NCBI GenBank assembly: GCA_009779975.1
Contig: WRAY01000003.1
Coordinates: 1 to 64,000, forward strand
DNA length: 64,000 nucleotides
Source of the DNA: Bacillota bacterium
Lineage (GTDB): Bacteria > Bacillota > Clostridia > Christensenellales > Pumilibacteraceae
Reading direction: 5' to 3'
Notes under the pieces: model-generated
Databases searched by the model: none
Seen by the model: only the letters and a program-made list of their open reading frames with translations
Told to the model about the DNA's origin: nothing
In this document: one piece after another, positions 1 through 7,864 of the stretch
Layout: every line of letters begins with the position of its first letter
Numbering within the stretch: position 1 is the first letter of the stretch
Translations under genes and position numbers: made by a program

Positions 1-43
1 CGCTAACTTCAGGTGTGCCTTATGGAAACCATTCCCACGCACC

Positions 44-817
44 TTAGTCAATATTCTTCTTCAAAGTCGCTAGGGCATTCTTTTCAAGCCTGCTGACCTG
101 TGCTTGTGAGATGCCGACTTCTTCGGAAACTTCAATTTGAGTTTTTCCCTCGAAAAATCTTAAGGAAAGAATTTGCTGCTCTCTTTGGGATAGTTTGTTT
201 AGTGCTTCACTGATTGAAACGCTCGTTATCCAGTTTTCATCACAATTCTTGACATCCTTTATTTGGTCCATTATCATGACAACATCGCCGCTGTCATGAT
301 AAACCGGGTCAAAAAGGGAAACAGGGGTTGAAATCGCATCCATAGCGTCAACCACTTCAAACAATGGCATATTCAATGCCGCCGCCACTTCTTCAAGGGT
401 TGCTTCATTATTTTTGTCTTTTTCCAATTCCGTTCGCATTGAGAGAACCTTATAGGCAGTATCCCGCATACTCCTTGAAACCCTTACGCTTGAAGAGTCT
501 CTCAAAAATCGCCTAATCTCTCCCATAATCATCGGAACGGCGTAAGTTGAAAATCTTAAGTTTAGGGAAGTGTCGAAGTTTTGCATTGCTTTGATGAGAC
601 CAATGCAGCCGACTTGGAAGATGTCGTCAACACTTTCTTTTTTTCCATAGAAGCGTTGAATGATTGAAAGGACTAATCGAAGGTTTGCCATCAAAAAATC
701 ATCTTTACTTCTTTCGCAGCCTGTTTGTGCTTTTTCAATCAACCTCATTGTGTCAGCATGTGACAGTTTCGGCAAGGTTGATGTGTCAATTCCGCAAATT
801 TCAACTCGTGTGCTCAT
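44..817 (-). CDS. sigG: RNA polymerase sporulation sigma factor SigG
   Basis: This is a late forespore sigma factor that directs RNA polymerase to genes expressed after engulfment during sporulation. The 257-aa product opens with the SigG-like stretch VEICGIDTSTLPKL. It then has sigma-70 region 2 (NLRLVLSIIQRF, DDIFQVGCIGLIKAMQNFD, FSTYAVPMIMGEIRRFLRD), region 3 (RVSRSMRDTAYK) and a region 4 helix-turn-helix near the C terminus (KTQIEVSEEVGISQAQVSRLEK). Length matches the family (about 260 aa). The ATG at 817 fits the family N terminus. SigF is the nearest alternative, but the N-terminal motif and overall pattern favour SigG. It is transcribed away from the YlmC-nrdR cluster, which often neighbours sigG in Clostridia. 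It is the best evidence that the organism forms endospores. No convincing SD lies next to the start. Confidence 0.95.
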   Translation of the reverse strand: MSTRVEICGIDTSTLPKLSHADTMRLIEKAQTGCERSKDDFLMANLRLVLSIIQRFYGKKESVDDIFQVGCIGLIKAMQNFDTSLNLRFSTYAVPMIMGEIRRFLRDSSSVRVSRSMRDTAYKVLSMRTELEKDKNNEATLEEVAAALNMPLFEVVDAMDAISTPVSLFDPVYHDSGDVVMIMDQIKDVKNCDENWITSVSISEALNKLSQREQQILSLRFFEGKTQIEVSEEVGISQAQVSRLEKNALATLKKNID

Positions 818-922
818 ATGAGTTAATTTTTACCTTGCCTGTGCATTTTATTCCAAACATGAGCAGTTTTGCAGATGTTTTTTAAAACTTTTGTCGAATA
901 TTGAAGTATGTAGCAGATATGT

Positions 923-951
923 TTGCAAAAAATTCTTTAGTGTGATAAAAT
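923..951 (+). promoter_or_regulatory. Sigma-A promoter of the NUDIX gene (leaderless)
   Basis: TTGCAA (923-928), a 17-nt spacer and TAAAAT (946-951), with an upstream TGTG extended -10. Only 6 nt separate the -10 box from the ATG at 958, so transcription should start at or next to the A of the start codon. No SD is present. Confidence 0.6.
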
Positions 952-957
952 GGTCAT

Positions 958-1440
958 ATGAACAAAGATTGTGGATTTATCCGTGACAATTATTGGTTTC
1001 GCTATAGAGCGTGTGCAATCATCATTGAAGACGGCAATGTTTTGATGACTAAAAATGAAAAAGTTCCTTACTACTATTCGGTTGGCGGTGGAGTTCATTT
1101 GAACGAGACAGCACAAGATGCAGTTATTCGTGAAGTATATGAGGAAACAGGAGAATATTTCGAAGTTGAAAGACTAGCCTTTATTCATGAAAATTTCTTT
1201 AAAGGGACTTGGGATGACGAGAATAAGATTTGTCATGAAATAGCGTTTTATTTTCTCATGAAACCGAAAGGTATAAAAGAATTCAACTGGGAAAGTCGAA
1301 GTTTAGACGGAGTAAAAGAAACAGTCTCGTTTTTGCCCATAGACAAACTCCATGAATATGAAGTATACCCAACCTTTTTCAAAGACAAACTAAAAAACAT
1401 GAAAGATGGCATAGAGCATATTTTAAGAAAAGATGACTAG
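958..1440 (+). CDS. NUDIX hydrolase
   Basis: The 160-aa protein carries a complete Nudix box: GGGVHLNE, then REVYEETGE. This matches the G-x5-E-x7-R-E-U-x-E-E-x-G-U signature for Mg2+-dependent hydrolysis of nucleoside-diphosphate-linked substrates. The substrate (dNTP, ADP-ribose, NADH or other) cannot be told from sequence alone. The N-terminal strand (FRYRACAIIIEDGNVLMTKN) and the GG before the box are typical of the fold. The gene stands alone between sigG (divergent) and the ylmC-like gene and has its own promoter with no room for a leader. It is a single-domain protein of normal length. Confidence 0.88.
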   Translation: MNKDCGFIRDNYWFRYRACAIIIEDGNVLMTKNEKVPYYYSVGGGVHLNETAQDAVIREVYEETGEYFEVERLAFIHENFFKGTWDDENKICHEIAFYFLMKPKGIKEFNWESRSLDGVKETVSFLPIDKLHEYEVYPTFFKDKLKNMKDGIEHILRKDD

Positions 1441-1608
1441 AATTTGATTGCCTTTGGTTTGGAAGTCTAATAAAGAGATTTTTGATTTTAACTTAAAAAA
1501 ATGTCAAGTTTTGTCGAAAAATTGCATATATATTATGTGGAAAGTGCTATTGTTATTGTTGTTCGTGTAAATTGTGACTTCAAAAACTAGCGTTTTTGAC
1601 ATAAAATA

Positions 1609-2250
1609 ATGAGTGAATTTTTTGAAATGTCTTTTTTGGAACTTAGGAGCAAAGAGGTCATAAATGTCATCGACGGACGGCGTTTGGGGCGTGTTTGTGA
1701 TGTGATATTAGGGGGGCACAAAGGACATTTGAAAGGAATAGTTGTTCCGTTTTCAAGGCGGTTTTTTTTCAAAAGTCAAGATATTTTTATCCCCTTTGAA
1801 TGTATTGACAAAATCGGAGAAGATGCTATACTGGTAAGAGTGCGTTCTCACAATCATCATCATGACAAGCACAAAAAGAGTCATGGCGGTGGCGGTCGCG
1901 GACATCATGGCGGTGGACCTCACATTCATTTTCATCAAGAATGTCATGACAGAGGGCATGGAGGACATAACGATAAAGAATGTCATCATTCGAAACATGG
2001 TCATCATGATAGGGATTGTCATCATGGACACCACGACAGAGACTGCCATAGCGGCGACTCTCATCAAGGACATCATCAAAAATGCGATGAGCACGGCTGT
2101 CACGAGCAAGTTCACCGTCCTCACATGAGAGGAGACTGCAAAGATCACGACAAAAAGGAAAAAGACCATCACCACAAGGACCGTCCTAAGTGTGACAGAA
2201 AATGCGAAAAGTGTATGTTGTTCGACTGTGCTTTTCGATGGTTAAAATAA
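1609..2250 (+). CDS. YlmC/YmxH-family PRC-barrel protein with a His-rich tail
   Basis: Residues 1-80 form a PRC-barrel-type domain of the YlmC/YmxH sporulation-associated family (LELRSKEVINVIDGRRLGRVCDV, then GHLKGIVVP and IPFECIDKIGEDAILVRV). Known members end near residue 80-90. Here the protein continues about 130 residues with a tail extremely rich in His, Asp, Lys, Gly and regularly spaced Cys (for example HHHDKHKKSH, CHHGHHDRDCH, CDEHGCHEQVH), ending CDRKCEKCMLFDC. The tail looks like a metal-binding module, probably for Zn, Ni, Co or Fe; that is inference. The second ATG at 1627 (MSFLELRSKEV) aligns better with family N termini and may be the true start. The gene precedes nrdR by 15 nt and likely forms an operon with nrdR-feoA-feoB. 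No function has been firmly assigned to the family. Confidence 0.8.
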   Translation: MSEFFEMSFLELRSKEVINVIDGRRLGRVCDVILGGHKGHLKGIVVPFSRRFFFKSQDIFIPFECIDKIGEDAILVRVRSHNHHHDKHKKSHGGGGRGHHGGGPHIHFHQECHDRGHGGHNDKECHHSKHGHHDRDCHHGHHDRDCHSGDSHQGHHQKCDEHGCHEQVHRPHMRGDCKDHDKKEKDHHHKDRPKCDRKCEKCMLFDCAFRWLK

Positions 2251-2265
2251 AAAGGAACAAAAGAT

Positions 2266-2727
2266 ATGAAGTGTATTTATTGCAATTTTGATGATTCAAA
2301 AGTTTTGGACTCTAGACTAACGGATAGAGGAAATTCCGTCAAAAGAAGGCGGGAATGTCTTTCTTGTGCAAAGAGATTCACGACCTATGAAATGGTAGAG
2401 GCTATTCCGATTTTAGTTATAAAAAATGACGGAACCCGCCAACCGTTTGACCGCTCAAAAGTTCAAAACGGCATAGTCCGCTCGTGCGAAAAGCGAGCGG
2501 TATCTATTGCCGACATCAACAATCTTGTTCGTGAAATTGAAGACAACATTCAAAATTCACTTGCAAGCGAAATAAAATCAAGCGACATTGGCGAGATGGT
2601 AATGAAAGGATTAAAAGACCTTGACGAGGTTGCATATATTCGTTTCGCTTCAGTCTACAAGCAATTCGCTGATGTCTCAACCTTTCTCTCATTTGTCAAA
2701 GAGTTTGAAAAGAAGATTAAAAAGTAG
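2266..2727 (+). CDS. nrdR: Transcriptional repressor NrdR
   Basis: NrdR represses ribonucleotide reductase genes in response to ATP/dATP binding. The 153-aa protein has the expected N-terminal zinc ribbon (C3-x2-C6 and C31-x2-C34), then an ATP-cone domain from about residue 47 (PILVIKNDGTRQPFDRSKVQNGIVRSC). Length is typical (about 150 aa). An AAAGGA-type SD lies upstream of the ATG. The stop codon abuts the feoA start with no gap, so the genes are probably co-transcribed and translationally coupled. NrdR targets (NrdR boxes near nrd genes) are not in this window. Confidence 0.95.
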   Translation: MKCIYCNFDDSKVLDSRLTDRGNSVKRRRECLSCAKRFTTYEMVEAIPILVIKNDGTRQPFDRSKVQNGIVRSCEKRAVSIADINNLVREIEDNIQNSLASEIKSSDIGEMVMKGLKDLDEVAYIRFASVYKQFADVSTFLSFVKEFEKKIKK

Positions 2728-2955
2728 ATGACTTTAGTTGATGCAAAACTAAACAAACAATATTTTATCAAAACTTTAAGAGGCGAATTCAATGAAAAAC
2801 GCCGCCTCTTAGACATGGGATTTTCACCGCTATCATGCATCACAGTTTGTGCCGTCGCTCCATTCGGCGGCACAATTTTGGTTTTATTGAGAGGACGGTT
2901 GATAACACTTAGAAATGACATTGCCTCATTCATAGAAGTTGGTTTTTTGAAATAA
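2728..2955 (+). CDS. feoA: Ferrous iron transport protein FeoA
   Basis: A small SH3-like cytoplasmic partner of FeoB, 75 aa. The family core is readable: RRLLDMGFSPLSCITVCAVAPFGGTILVLLRG, then the final strand ITLRNDIASFIEVG. It starts immediately after the nrdR stop and is followed 9 nt later by feoB, so nrdR-feoA-feoB is a tightly packed operon. Linking NrdR with iron uptake fits the iron requirement of ribonucleotide reductase, although that connection is inference. Confidence 0.93.
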   Translation: MTLVDAKLNKQYFIKTLRGEFNEKRRLLDMGFSPLSCITVCAVAPFGGTILVLLRGRLITLRNDIASFIEVGFLK

Positions 2956-2964
2956 ACATAATAT

Positions 2965-5391
2965 GTGAAGAGTATTGCTTTTGTCGGAAATCCTAATGTC
3001 GGGAAAACTTCTTTGTTTAATCGCTTGACAAAGTCAAGCGAGCATGTCGGTAATTGGCACGGAGTGACAAACAGCGCCAAAGAGAAGGGTTTTGAGTTTA
3101 AAGGGAAGAGGTTGTTTTTGACTGATTTGCCGGGGCTTTATTCACTCTCGGTTTATAGCCCCGAAGAGGCGGTGACGAGGGATGCTGTTTTAACAAGGGA
3201 GCATGATGTTGTTGTTAATGTTTGTGAAGGTGATAATATCTTTCGGAATTTATATTTGACACTTCAACTTCTTGAGGCAAATGTGCCGACTATTTTAGCA
3301 ATCAACATGATTGACGAATTAGAAAAAAAAGGGAAGAGGATTGATGTTGAAAAAATAGAAAAAGTGTTGGGAATTCCGGTGGTGTGTGTTAGTGCAAAGA
3401 GCAAAAAAAGTTCACTTGAGTTAATCACGCTTGTTTTGGAGTGTTTGAATCCTGTAGGGGCGTCAACCTGCCGCCCGCTGTTTGTTTCGGAATACGGCAA
3501 TGGGCGGCAGGTTGCCGCCCCTACAATATTTCTAAAATCCCTTCGAAAGGAAACCCTGAAATATCTGTCCAAACTTCCTCTGAATGAAATAATTTCAATC
3601 ATTCGAGACAATGCAAAAAAACATAACATTGACGAAATATTTGCTGCAATAAAAGTGATGGAGCAAGATGAGTTTATTTTAGAAAAATTGCAACTGACAA
3701 ACTATCAAAAAAAGCAAATTGAAAAGTTTGATGATTTGAGTGAAAAAGTCGCAAGTGCCAGGTACGCTTTTATTGATGAGGAGTTGAGGAAAGTGATACT
3801 AGATAAAAACTCCGCTCCATGTCAGGGGGACAGGCACGCTGATTGTGGCAAGGGATTGCCACAATCCCTTCGAGGCACCTATGGTGTCATCGAGCCAGTC
3901 ACCCTGACACATGCAAAAAACATTGGCAATCGAAGCGGACGACAGAGTGCCGCTTCTGCAAGTGGTGATGAAAAACAGTCTGGCAGCAAATCGTCTCATT
4001 CGTTATTCGCCTCATTAAAAAAATCCAAACTCTCGTTTTTTGACAAAATCGTTCTCAACAGGTATCTTGCTATCCCGATTTTTTTGCTTCTTATGTTAGG
4101 AGTTTTTTATGTCACTTTTGGAGTTGTCGGAGGTGGGTTGTCAAGTGGGTTGTCATTTTTAATAACACGATTTCTCTATACGCCTATAAAAAGTGCCTTA
4201 GAAGGAGCAAATACTCCTGTTTGGATGATTGGACTAATTTGTGACGGGGTTATTTTAGGGGTTGGAGGAGTTTTAGTATTTTTGCCTCAAATTGCATTAT
4301 TGTTTTTCTTTTTGGCGCTATTGGAAGATACCGGATATATGTCACGAGTTGCATTTATGATGGACGGGCTATTCTCTCGTATAGGTCTTTCCGGCCGTTC
4401 ATGTTTCACACTCCTCATGGGATTTGGATGCACTGCAAGCGCTGTGACAACGGCTCGCTCTATTGATGATGAAGGCGTGAGAAAAAAGACCGCTCTTTTA
4501 ACACCGCTTATGTCATGCAGTGCAAAGTTGCCGACTTTTCTTGTTCTTGCCGCCGCATTTTTTGCAAACGGAAGTCCGCTTATTGTTTTTGGGATGTATT
4601 TTTTGGGTGCGTTTTTTATGATTGTCATTGCATTAATTTTTGAAAAAACTGCAAAACGCTTGAAAAGTTCAAAAAAATCATTTATACTGAAAGAGCAAGG
4701 AATTCACAATACCTTGAAATCATTCATAATGGAGTTGCCTCCATACAGAGTGCCGACAATTGAGAGGGTGTTCCAAGTTGTTTTCACTCATTCAAAACAT
4801 TTTATAGTTCGGGTTGCAACAGTTGTTTTTGCACTTAATATTATAATGTGGGTTCTCTCGAATTTTTCTTTTTCGCATGGGTATATTACCGGAACGCAGT
4901 ATGCAAGCATATTTGAAACATTCACCTCGCTCATTGCCCCGATATTCGCACCGCTGGGTTTTGGAGAATGGAGAGCAGTCACAGCACTCCTTAGCGGTAT
5001 TGTCGCAAAAGAGGCATCGCTTGCAGCACTGGAGAGTTTGGGCGGAGTTCAAAGCGTATTTGCAGGTGAGTATTCAGCATTGTCAGCACTCTCGTTTATG
5101 GTTTTTACTCTTTTATATATTCCATGTCTTGCCTCATGTGTATCAATACGGAAAGAAGTCGGAGGGAAGTTGATGGCATTTTCCGTTCTTTTTCATTTTG
5201 TCTTAGCATATATTGTTTCTTTGATAGTTTTTCAAATGGGACGGCTGCTGATTAACTATCCATGGATATTTATTATGATTATTGCTGCAATTTTTCTAAT
5301 CTCCGCCGGATTTGTTTTCTTTTCAAAAAGGCGGAAAAAACCTCTTTCACAAAAGCATGAAAAAAAAGTTTATATCAAAAAAAGAAGTTAG
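2965..5391 (+). CDS. feoB: Ferrous iron transporter FeoB, with in-frame repeat insertions
   Basis: FeoB is a GTPase-coupled inner-membrane Fe2+ transporter. The 808-aa protein starts at a GTG (the overlapping ATG two bases upstream is closed by TGA). The G domain has GNPNVGKT (8-15), DLPG (54-57), NMID (114-117) and SAKS (about 142-145). The membrane part (about 370-790) shows Gate/FeoB_C motifs such as LLEDTGYMSRVAFMMDG, RSCFTLLMGFGCTA and LLTPLMSCSAKLP. Unusually, residues about 164-188 are encoded by a GC-rich palindromic repeat (3453-3525), and residues about 285-345 by further palindromes (3818-3956). Both fall in the soluble linker between the G domain and the membrane domain, and the reading frame is kept. 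The last 35 bp overlap the next gene. The extra segments probably form loops; whether they affect transport is unknown. Confidence 0.94.
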   Translation: MKSIAFVGNPNVGKTSLFNRLTKSSEHVGNWHGVTNSAKEKGFEFKGKRLFLTDLPGLYSLSVYSPEEAVTRDAVLTREHDVVVNVCEGDNIFRNLYLTLQLLEANVPTILAINMIDELEKKGKRIDVEKIEKVLGIPVVCVSAKSKKSSLELITLVLECLNPVGASTCRPLFVSEYGNGRQVAAPTIFLKSLRKETLKYLSKLPLNEIISIIRDNAKKHNIDEIFAAIKVMEQDEFILEKLQLTNYQKKQIEKFDDLSEKVASARYAFIDEELRKVILDKNSAPCQGDRHADCGKGLPQSLRGTYGVIEPVTLTHAKNIGNRSGRQSAASASGDEKQSGSKSSHSLFASLKKSKLSFFDKIVLNRYLAIPIFLLLMLGVFYVTFGVVGGGLSSGLSFLITRFLYTPIKSALEGANTPVWMIGLICDGVILGVGGVLVFLPQIALLFFFLALLEDTGYMSRVAFMMDGLFSRIGLSGRSCFTLLMGFGCTASAVTTARSIDDEGVRKKTALLTPLMSCSAKLPTFLVLAAAFFANGSPLIVFGMYFLGAFFMIVIALIFEKTAKRLKSSKKSFILKEQGIHNTLKSFIMELPPYRVPTIERVFQVVFTHSKHFIVRVATVVFALNIIMWVLSNFSFSHGYITGTQYASIFETFTSLIAPIFAPLGFGEWRAVTALLSGIVAKEASLAALESLGGVQSVFAGEYSALSALSFMVFTLLYIPCLASCVSIRKEVGGKLMAFSVLFHFVLAYIVSLIVFQMGRLLINYPWIFIMIIAAIFLISAGFVFFSKRRKKPLSQKHEKKVYIKKRS
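3453..3525. repeat. GC-rich palindromic repeat inserted within feoB
   Basis: An inverted repeat whose arms begin TGTAGGGGCG and end CGCCCCTACA. Each arm includes CCTGCCGCCC / GGGCGGCAGG, around an unpaired centre of about 25 nt. It belongs to the same family as 11178-11236, 28597-28623, 49030-49067 and 61189-61503. Here it is translated in frame as GASTCRPLF...GRQVAAPT. Confidence 0.85.
3818..3956. repeat. Composite palindromic insert within feoB
   Basis: A second, unrelated repeat-derived insert. The outer ends CATGTCAGGG (3818) and CCCTGACACATG (to 3913) are inverted copies. Inside lies a perfect palindrome GATTGTGGCA / TGCCACAATC (3841-3866). A further palindrome, GAAGCGG / CCGCTTC (3932-3956), follows. 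The whole stretch is read in frame as low-complexity protein between the GTPase and the membrane domain. Confidence 0.7.
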
Positions 5392-6187
5392 TTTGCTTGA
5401 ATTCCTCAAAGAGAATTTGGCATTTATCCCAATTGCATCAATAAAAAAACAACTTTCACTAGGGGAAATAAAAGTAAATTCAAAAAAAGAAAAACGAAAC
5501 ATACTACTAAAAAATGGTGATGAAATTGAAATTTTTCTTCCCAAAGCACTTTCAAAAAACGAGACTTATCCAAAAGTCATTTATGCTGACGAGAATATCT
5601 TAGCGGTGGATAAGCCTAAACTCTGTGATGTCGAAAATCATTTGGTCAACTTTTTTGTCATGGATTATCCAAGTTTAATGCCTATTCATCGTCTTGATAC
5701 TAACACAACAGGGATAGTTTTGTTTGCTCTTAATGAAAGCGCCTATCACGAATTATTAAAAGCATTCAAAGAAAAAAGAGTTCAAAAAATCTATGAAGCG
5801 AAAGTTTTCGGGCATTTGAAGCAGAAAAAAGCAACTCTTAATGGTTATTTAAAAAAAGATGCTCAGAATTCATTTGTTAAAATAAGCAGCAATCCAAAAT
5901 CGGATTACAAAGAAATTATAACGGAATATGAAGTTTTGGAAGAGTTTGAAATTAAAGGCGAGAAAATAACATGCTTAAAACTGTCTCCGATAACAGGTCG
6001 GACTCATCAACTAAGGGCGCATCTTGCTCATATCGGACATCCGATTCTAGGGGATATGAAATATGGAAACTCATCTTTAAACAAGCAACTATCTTTAAAA
6101 TATCAACAGTTAAGAGCGGTTTCGATTACATTTTTCGAAATGGAAAGTTCTTTAAAATATTTAAACAATTTGTTAATAAGTGCTTGA
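5357..6187 (+). CDS. RluA/RluD-family pseudouridine synthase
   Basis: The enzyme isomerises uridines in rRNA or tRNA to pseudouridine. The 276-aa protein has an N-terminal S4-like RNA-binding segment (SLLEFLKENL...IKKQLSLGEIKVN, then LLKNGDEIEIFLP). The catalytic domain follows, with HRLDTNTTGIVLFA containing the catalytic Asp and GRTHQLRAHLAHIGHPILGD near the C terminus. The start is taken as the ATG at 5357 (MKKKFISKKEVSLLEF), which overlaps feoB by 35 bp; upstream in-frame codons lie inside feoB and add no family sequence. The modified site cannot be predicted. Its stop codon lies inside the -35 box of the next promoter. Confidence 0.88.
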   Translation: MKKKFISKKEVSLLEFLKENLAFIPIASIKKQLSLGEIKVNSKKEKRNILLKNGDEIEIFLPKALSKNETYPKVIYADENILAVDKPKLCDVENHLVNFFVMDYPSLMPIHRLDTNTTGIVLFALNESAYHELLKAFKEKRVQKIYEAKVFGHLKQKKATLNGYLKKDAQNSFVKISSNPKSDYKEIITEYEVLEEFEIKGEKITCLKLSPITGRTHQLRAHLAHIGHPILGDMKYGNSSLNKQLSLKYQQLRAVSITFFEMESSLKYLNNLLISA

Positions 6188-6212
6188 CTAAAAGATAACT
6201 ATATTGTATAAT
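6184..6212 (+). promoter_or_regulatory. Sigma-A promoter of the 6278 lipoprotein gene
   Basis: TTGACT (6184-6189), a 17-nt spacer and TATAAT (6207-6212). The -35 box contains the TGA stop of the upstream pseudouridine synthase gene. The transcript would have a leader of about 60 nt. Confidence 0.75.
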
Positions 6213-6277
6213 ATACAGTTGAGAGAGTATAAACAATAGAAAGAGAGGTAGAAAAAACAAAAGGAAACAAAAAACTT

Positions 6278-7795
6278 ATGAAAAACAAATCAAGAATAAT
6301 GGCAATTTTAATTGCACTTTGTTTGGTCTTTACCGTTGCTTTTGCCTCGGCGTGCAACGATGATCCTGTCAGCACGACAGTCTGGCCGGACTATGTTTTG
6401 GTCAGGCGAACCGGTCCTGACCAACCTTATCAAAATCAATTTGTCATCACGATGGGAAACACCGGTCTTGCTGCTTTGCGTCTTGAAGCGAGGGTTTTGC
6501 CGAGTGAAGCCTCTCAAAGAATATCTTGGGAAGTTATTGCTCCTGACACTCGTCATGTGTCTGTGACAAATGACGGCAGGATTGAGCCTCAAAGTCCGAC
6601 ACCTATTGACCCTAGCGGCAATCCTGTTCCTGCGAGAATAAGAGTGAGGGCGCATGGCACGAATGTTTATGAAACAGTTCATATAATCGTTGAAGAACAA
6701 CTTAGACCGCCAAATGATTTGACCATTGTTGCAGAAGGAAACAATTTTGCAATTAACCTCTCAACCGGTATTTTCACGCTTGAACTTGAAGCAACAACTC
6801 AGACGCAAGCGGCTCAAATGAATAATTTGTTGTGGGAAACTTTTGGGTATAACGCACATTTAGCAACTGTGGTAACTGAAGGAAGAACAACTATTGTCAC
6901 AGCAGGAACTGAAGTAGGTAATGTTAGTATTCGAGTTAGAGTTCCCGGAACAAATGTTTATGATGTTGTTAGTATCACTATCACAGGAACGAGACCTACT
7001 CCGGTTCAAACTGTTTCAATAGAAGGAGACGCTCACCAACAAATTGATCTTGAAATAGCAAATACTCTTACTTTGACAGCGAATGTTTATCCGATAAATG
7101 CAAGCAACATGGTTGCCGCTTGGTCGTCACAAAACACTGCATTTTTGCAAGTGACTTCTCAAACAGGAATTGAAAACGGTATAACAACGGCAACAATCAC
7201 TGCTGTCAATGGAATAGCCTTGCCGGCAACCGCAACAATTATTTTGACTGTCACTTATGGCGGAATGAATGGGGAAACAAGAGTAGTTTTGGGAAGCGTC
7301 TCTGCTAATGTCACAATCACTATTGTCGCAGAAGATGAGTTAGAGCCGAATCTTCCAACTCTTTCAGGAACATGGGCTTCAAACCATTTCGATATAGATG
7401 GTTTTGGAAATATCACACAGCAATCAGATATTGATTCAATGATTGAGTATCTTGAATATTGGTTTGATTATTTGTATTTGACAGACCAATCCAATCCGTT
7501 TTTCTTGTTGCTTTATGAAGACATTGCATTTTTTGGGCGAGATGAGGCTTTTGAACTATTGGCACTGGAACTTATGGAGAGTGAGTTGTTTTTCGTTGGG
7601 AATACCATAACGCTTTTAGTTGGAGGCTATCTTGTTAACTATGATATTTTCACATTAACTCAAACAGGAACTGCGGGTGTTTATAATATCTTTGCAGGCG
7701 GCACGACCGAGGACTATTGGATAGGCTATTTCAACTATATTGAAAATCAAATCAGAATAAAGTTTTTTGATGGGGTTTGGTTGGTTTTTGAATAG
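6278..7795 (+). CDS. Lipoprotein with Ig-like (Big_2-type) repeats
   Basis: A secreted lipoprotein of 505 aa. The N terminus is a lipoprotein signal peptide (MKNKSRIMAILIALCLVFTV) followed by the lipobox FASAC, so the mature protein would be lipid-anchored at Cys26. The body has about three bacterial Ig-like (BIG2-type) modules. Recurring features are LEARVLPSEASQRISWEV, LTANVYPINASNMVAAWSS and TATITAV, plus ARIRVRAHGTNVYETVHI and VSIRVRVPGTNVYDVVSI, which are paralogous strand pairs. The last about 150 residues are an acidic, aromatic-rich domain I do not recognise. It probably acts on the cell surface in adhesion or as a scaffold; ligand unknown. It is monocistronic, or joined to the following gene 70 bp downstream. 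Confidence 0.8.
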   Translation: MKNKSRIMAILIALCLVFTVAFASACNDDPVSTTVWPDYVLVRRTGPDQPYQNQFVITMGNTGLAALRLEARVLPSEASQRISWEVIAPDTRHVSVTNDGRIEPQSPTPIDPSGNPVPARIRVRAHGTNVYETVHIIVEEQLRPPNDLTIVAEGNNFAINLSTGIFTLELEATTQTQAAQMNNLLWETFGYNAHLATVVTEGRTTIVTAGTEVGNVSIRVRVPGTNVYDVVSITITGTRPTPVQTVSIEGDAHQQIDLEIANTLTLTANVYPINASNMVAAWSSQNTAFLQVTSQTGIENGITTATITAVNGIALPATATIILTVTYGGMNGETRVVLGSVSANVTITIVAEDELEPNLPTLSGTWASNHFDIDGFGNITQQSDIDSMIEYLEYWFDYLYLTDQSNPFFLLLYEDIAFFGRDEAFELLALELMESELFFVGNTITLLVGGYLVNYDIFTLTQTGTAGVYNIFAGGTTEDYWIGYFNYIENQIRIKFFDGVWLVFE

Positions 7796-7864
7796 CAAAC
7801 CAGTCAGTAATAGAAAAATAACACAAATAACAAAAACAACAAACAATCGGAAAGGAGAGAAGTT

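Noticed and set aside
1753..2175. Minus-strand Met/Val-rich frame opposite the His-rich tail
   Set aside because: It is the antisense of His codons (CAT/CAC read as ATG/GTG) and has no independent support.
5312..5356. Upstream start for the RluA/RluD-like gene inside feoB
   Set aside because: The extra 15 residues do not resemble the family, and the ATG at 5357 gives the expected N terminus.
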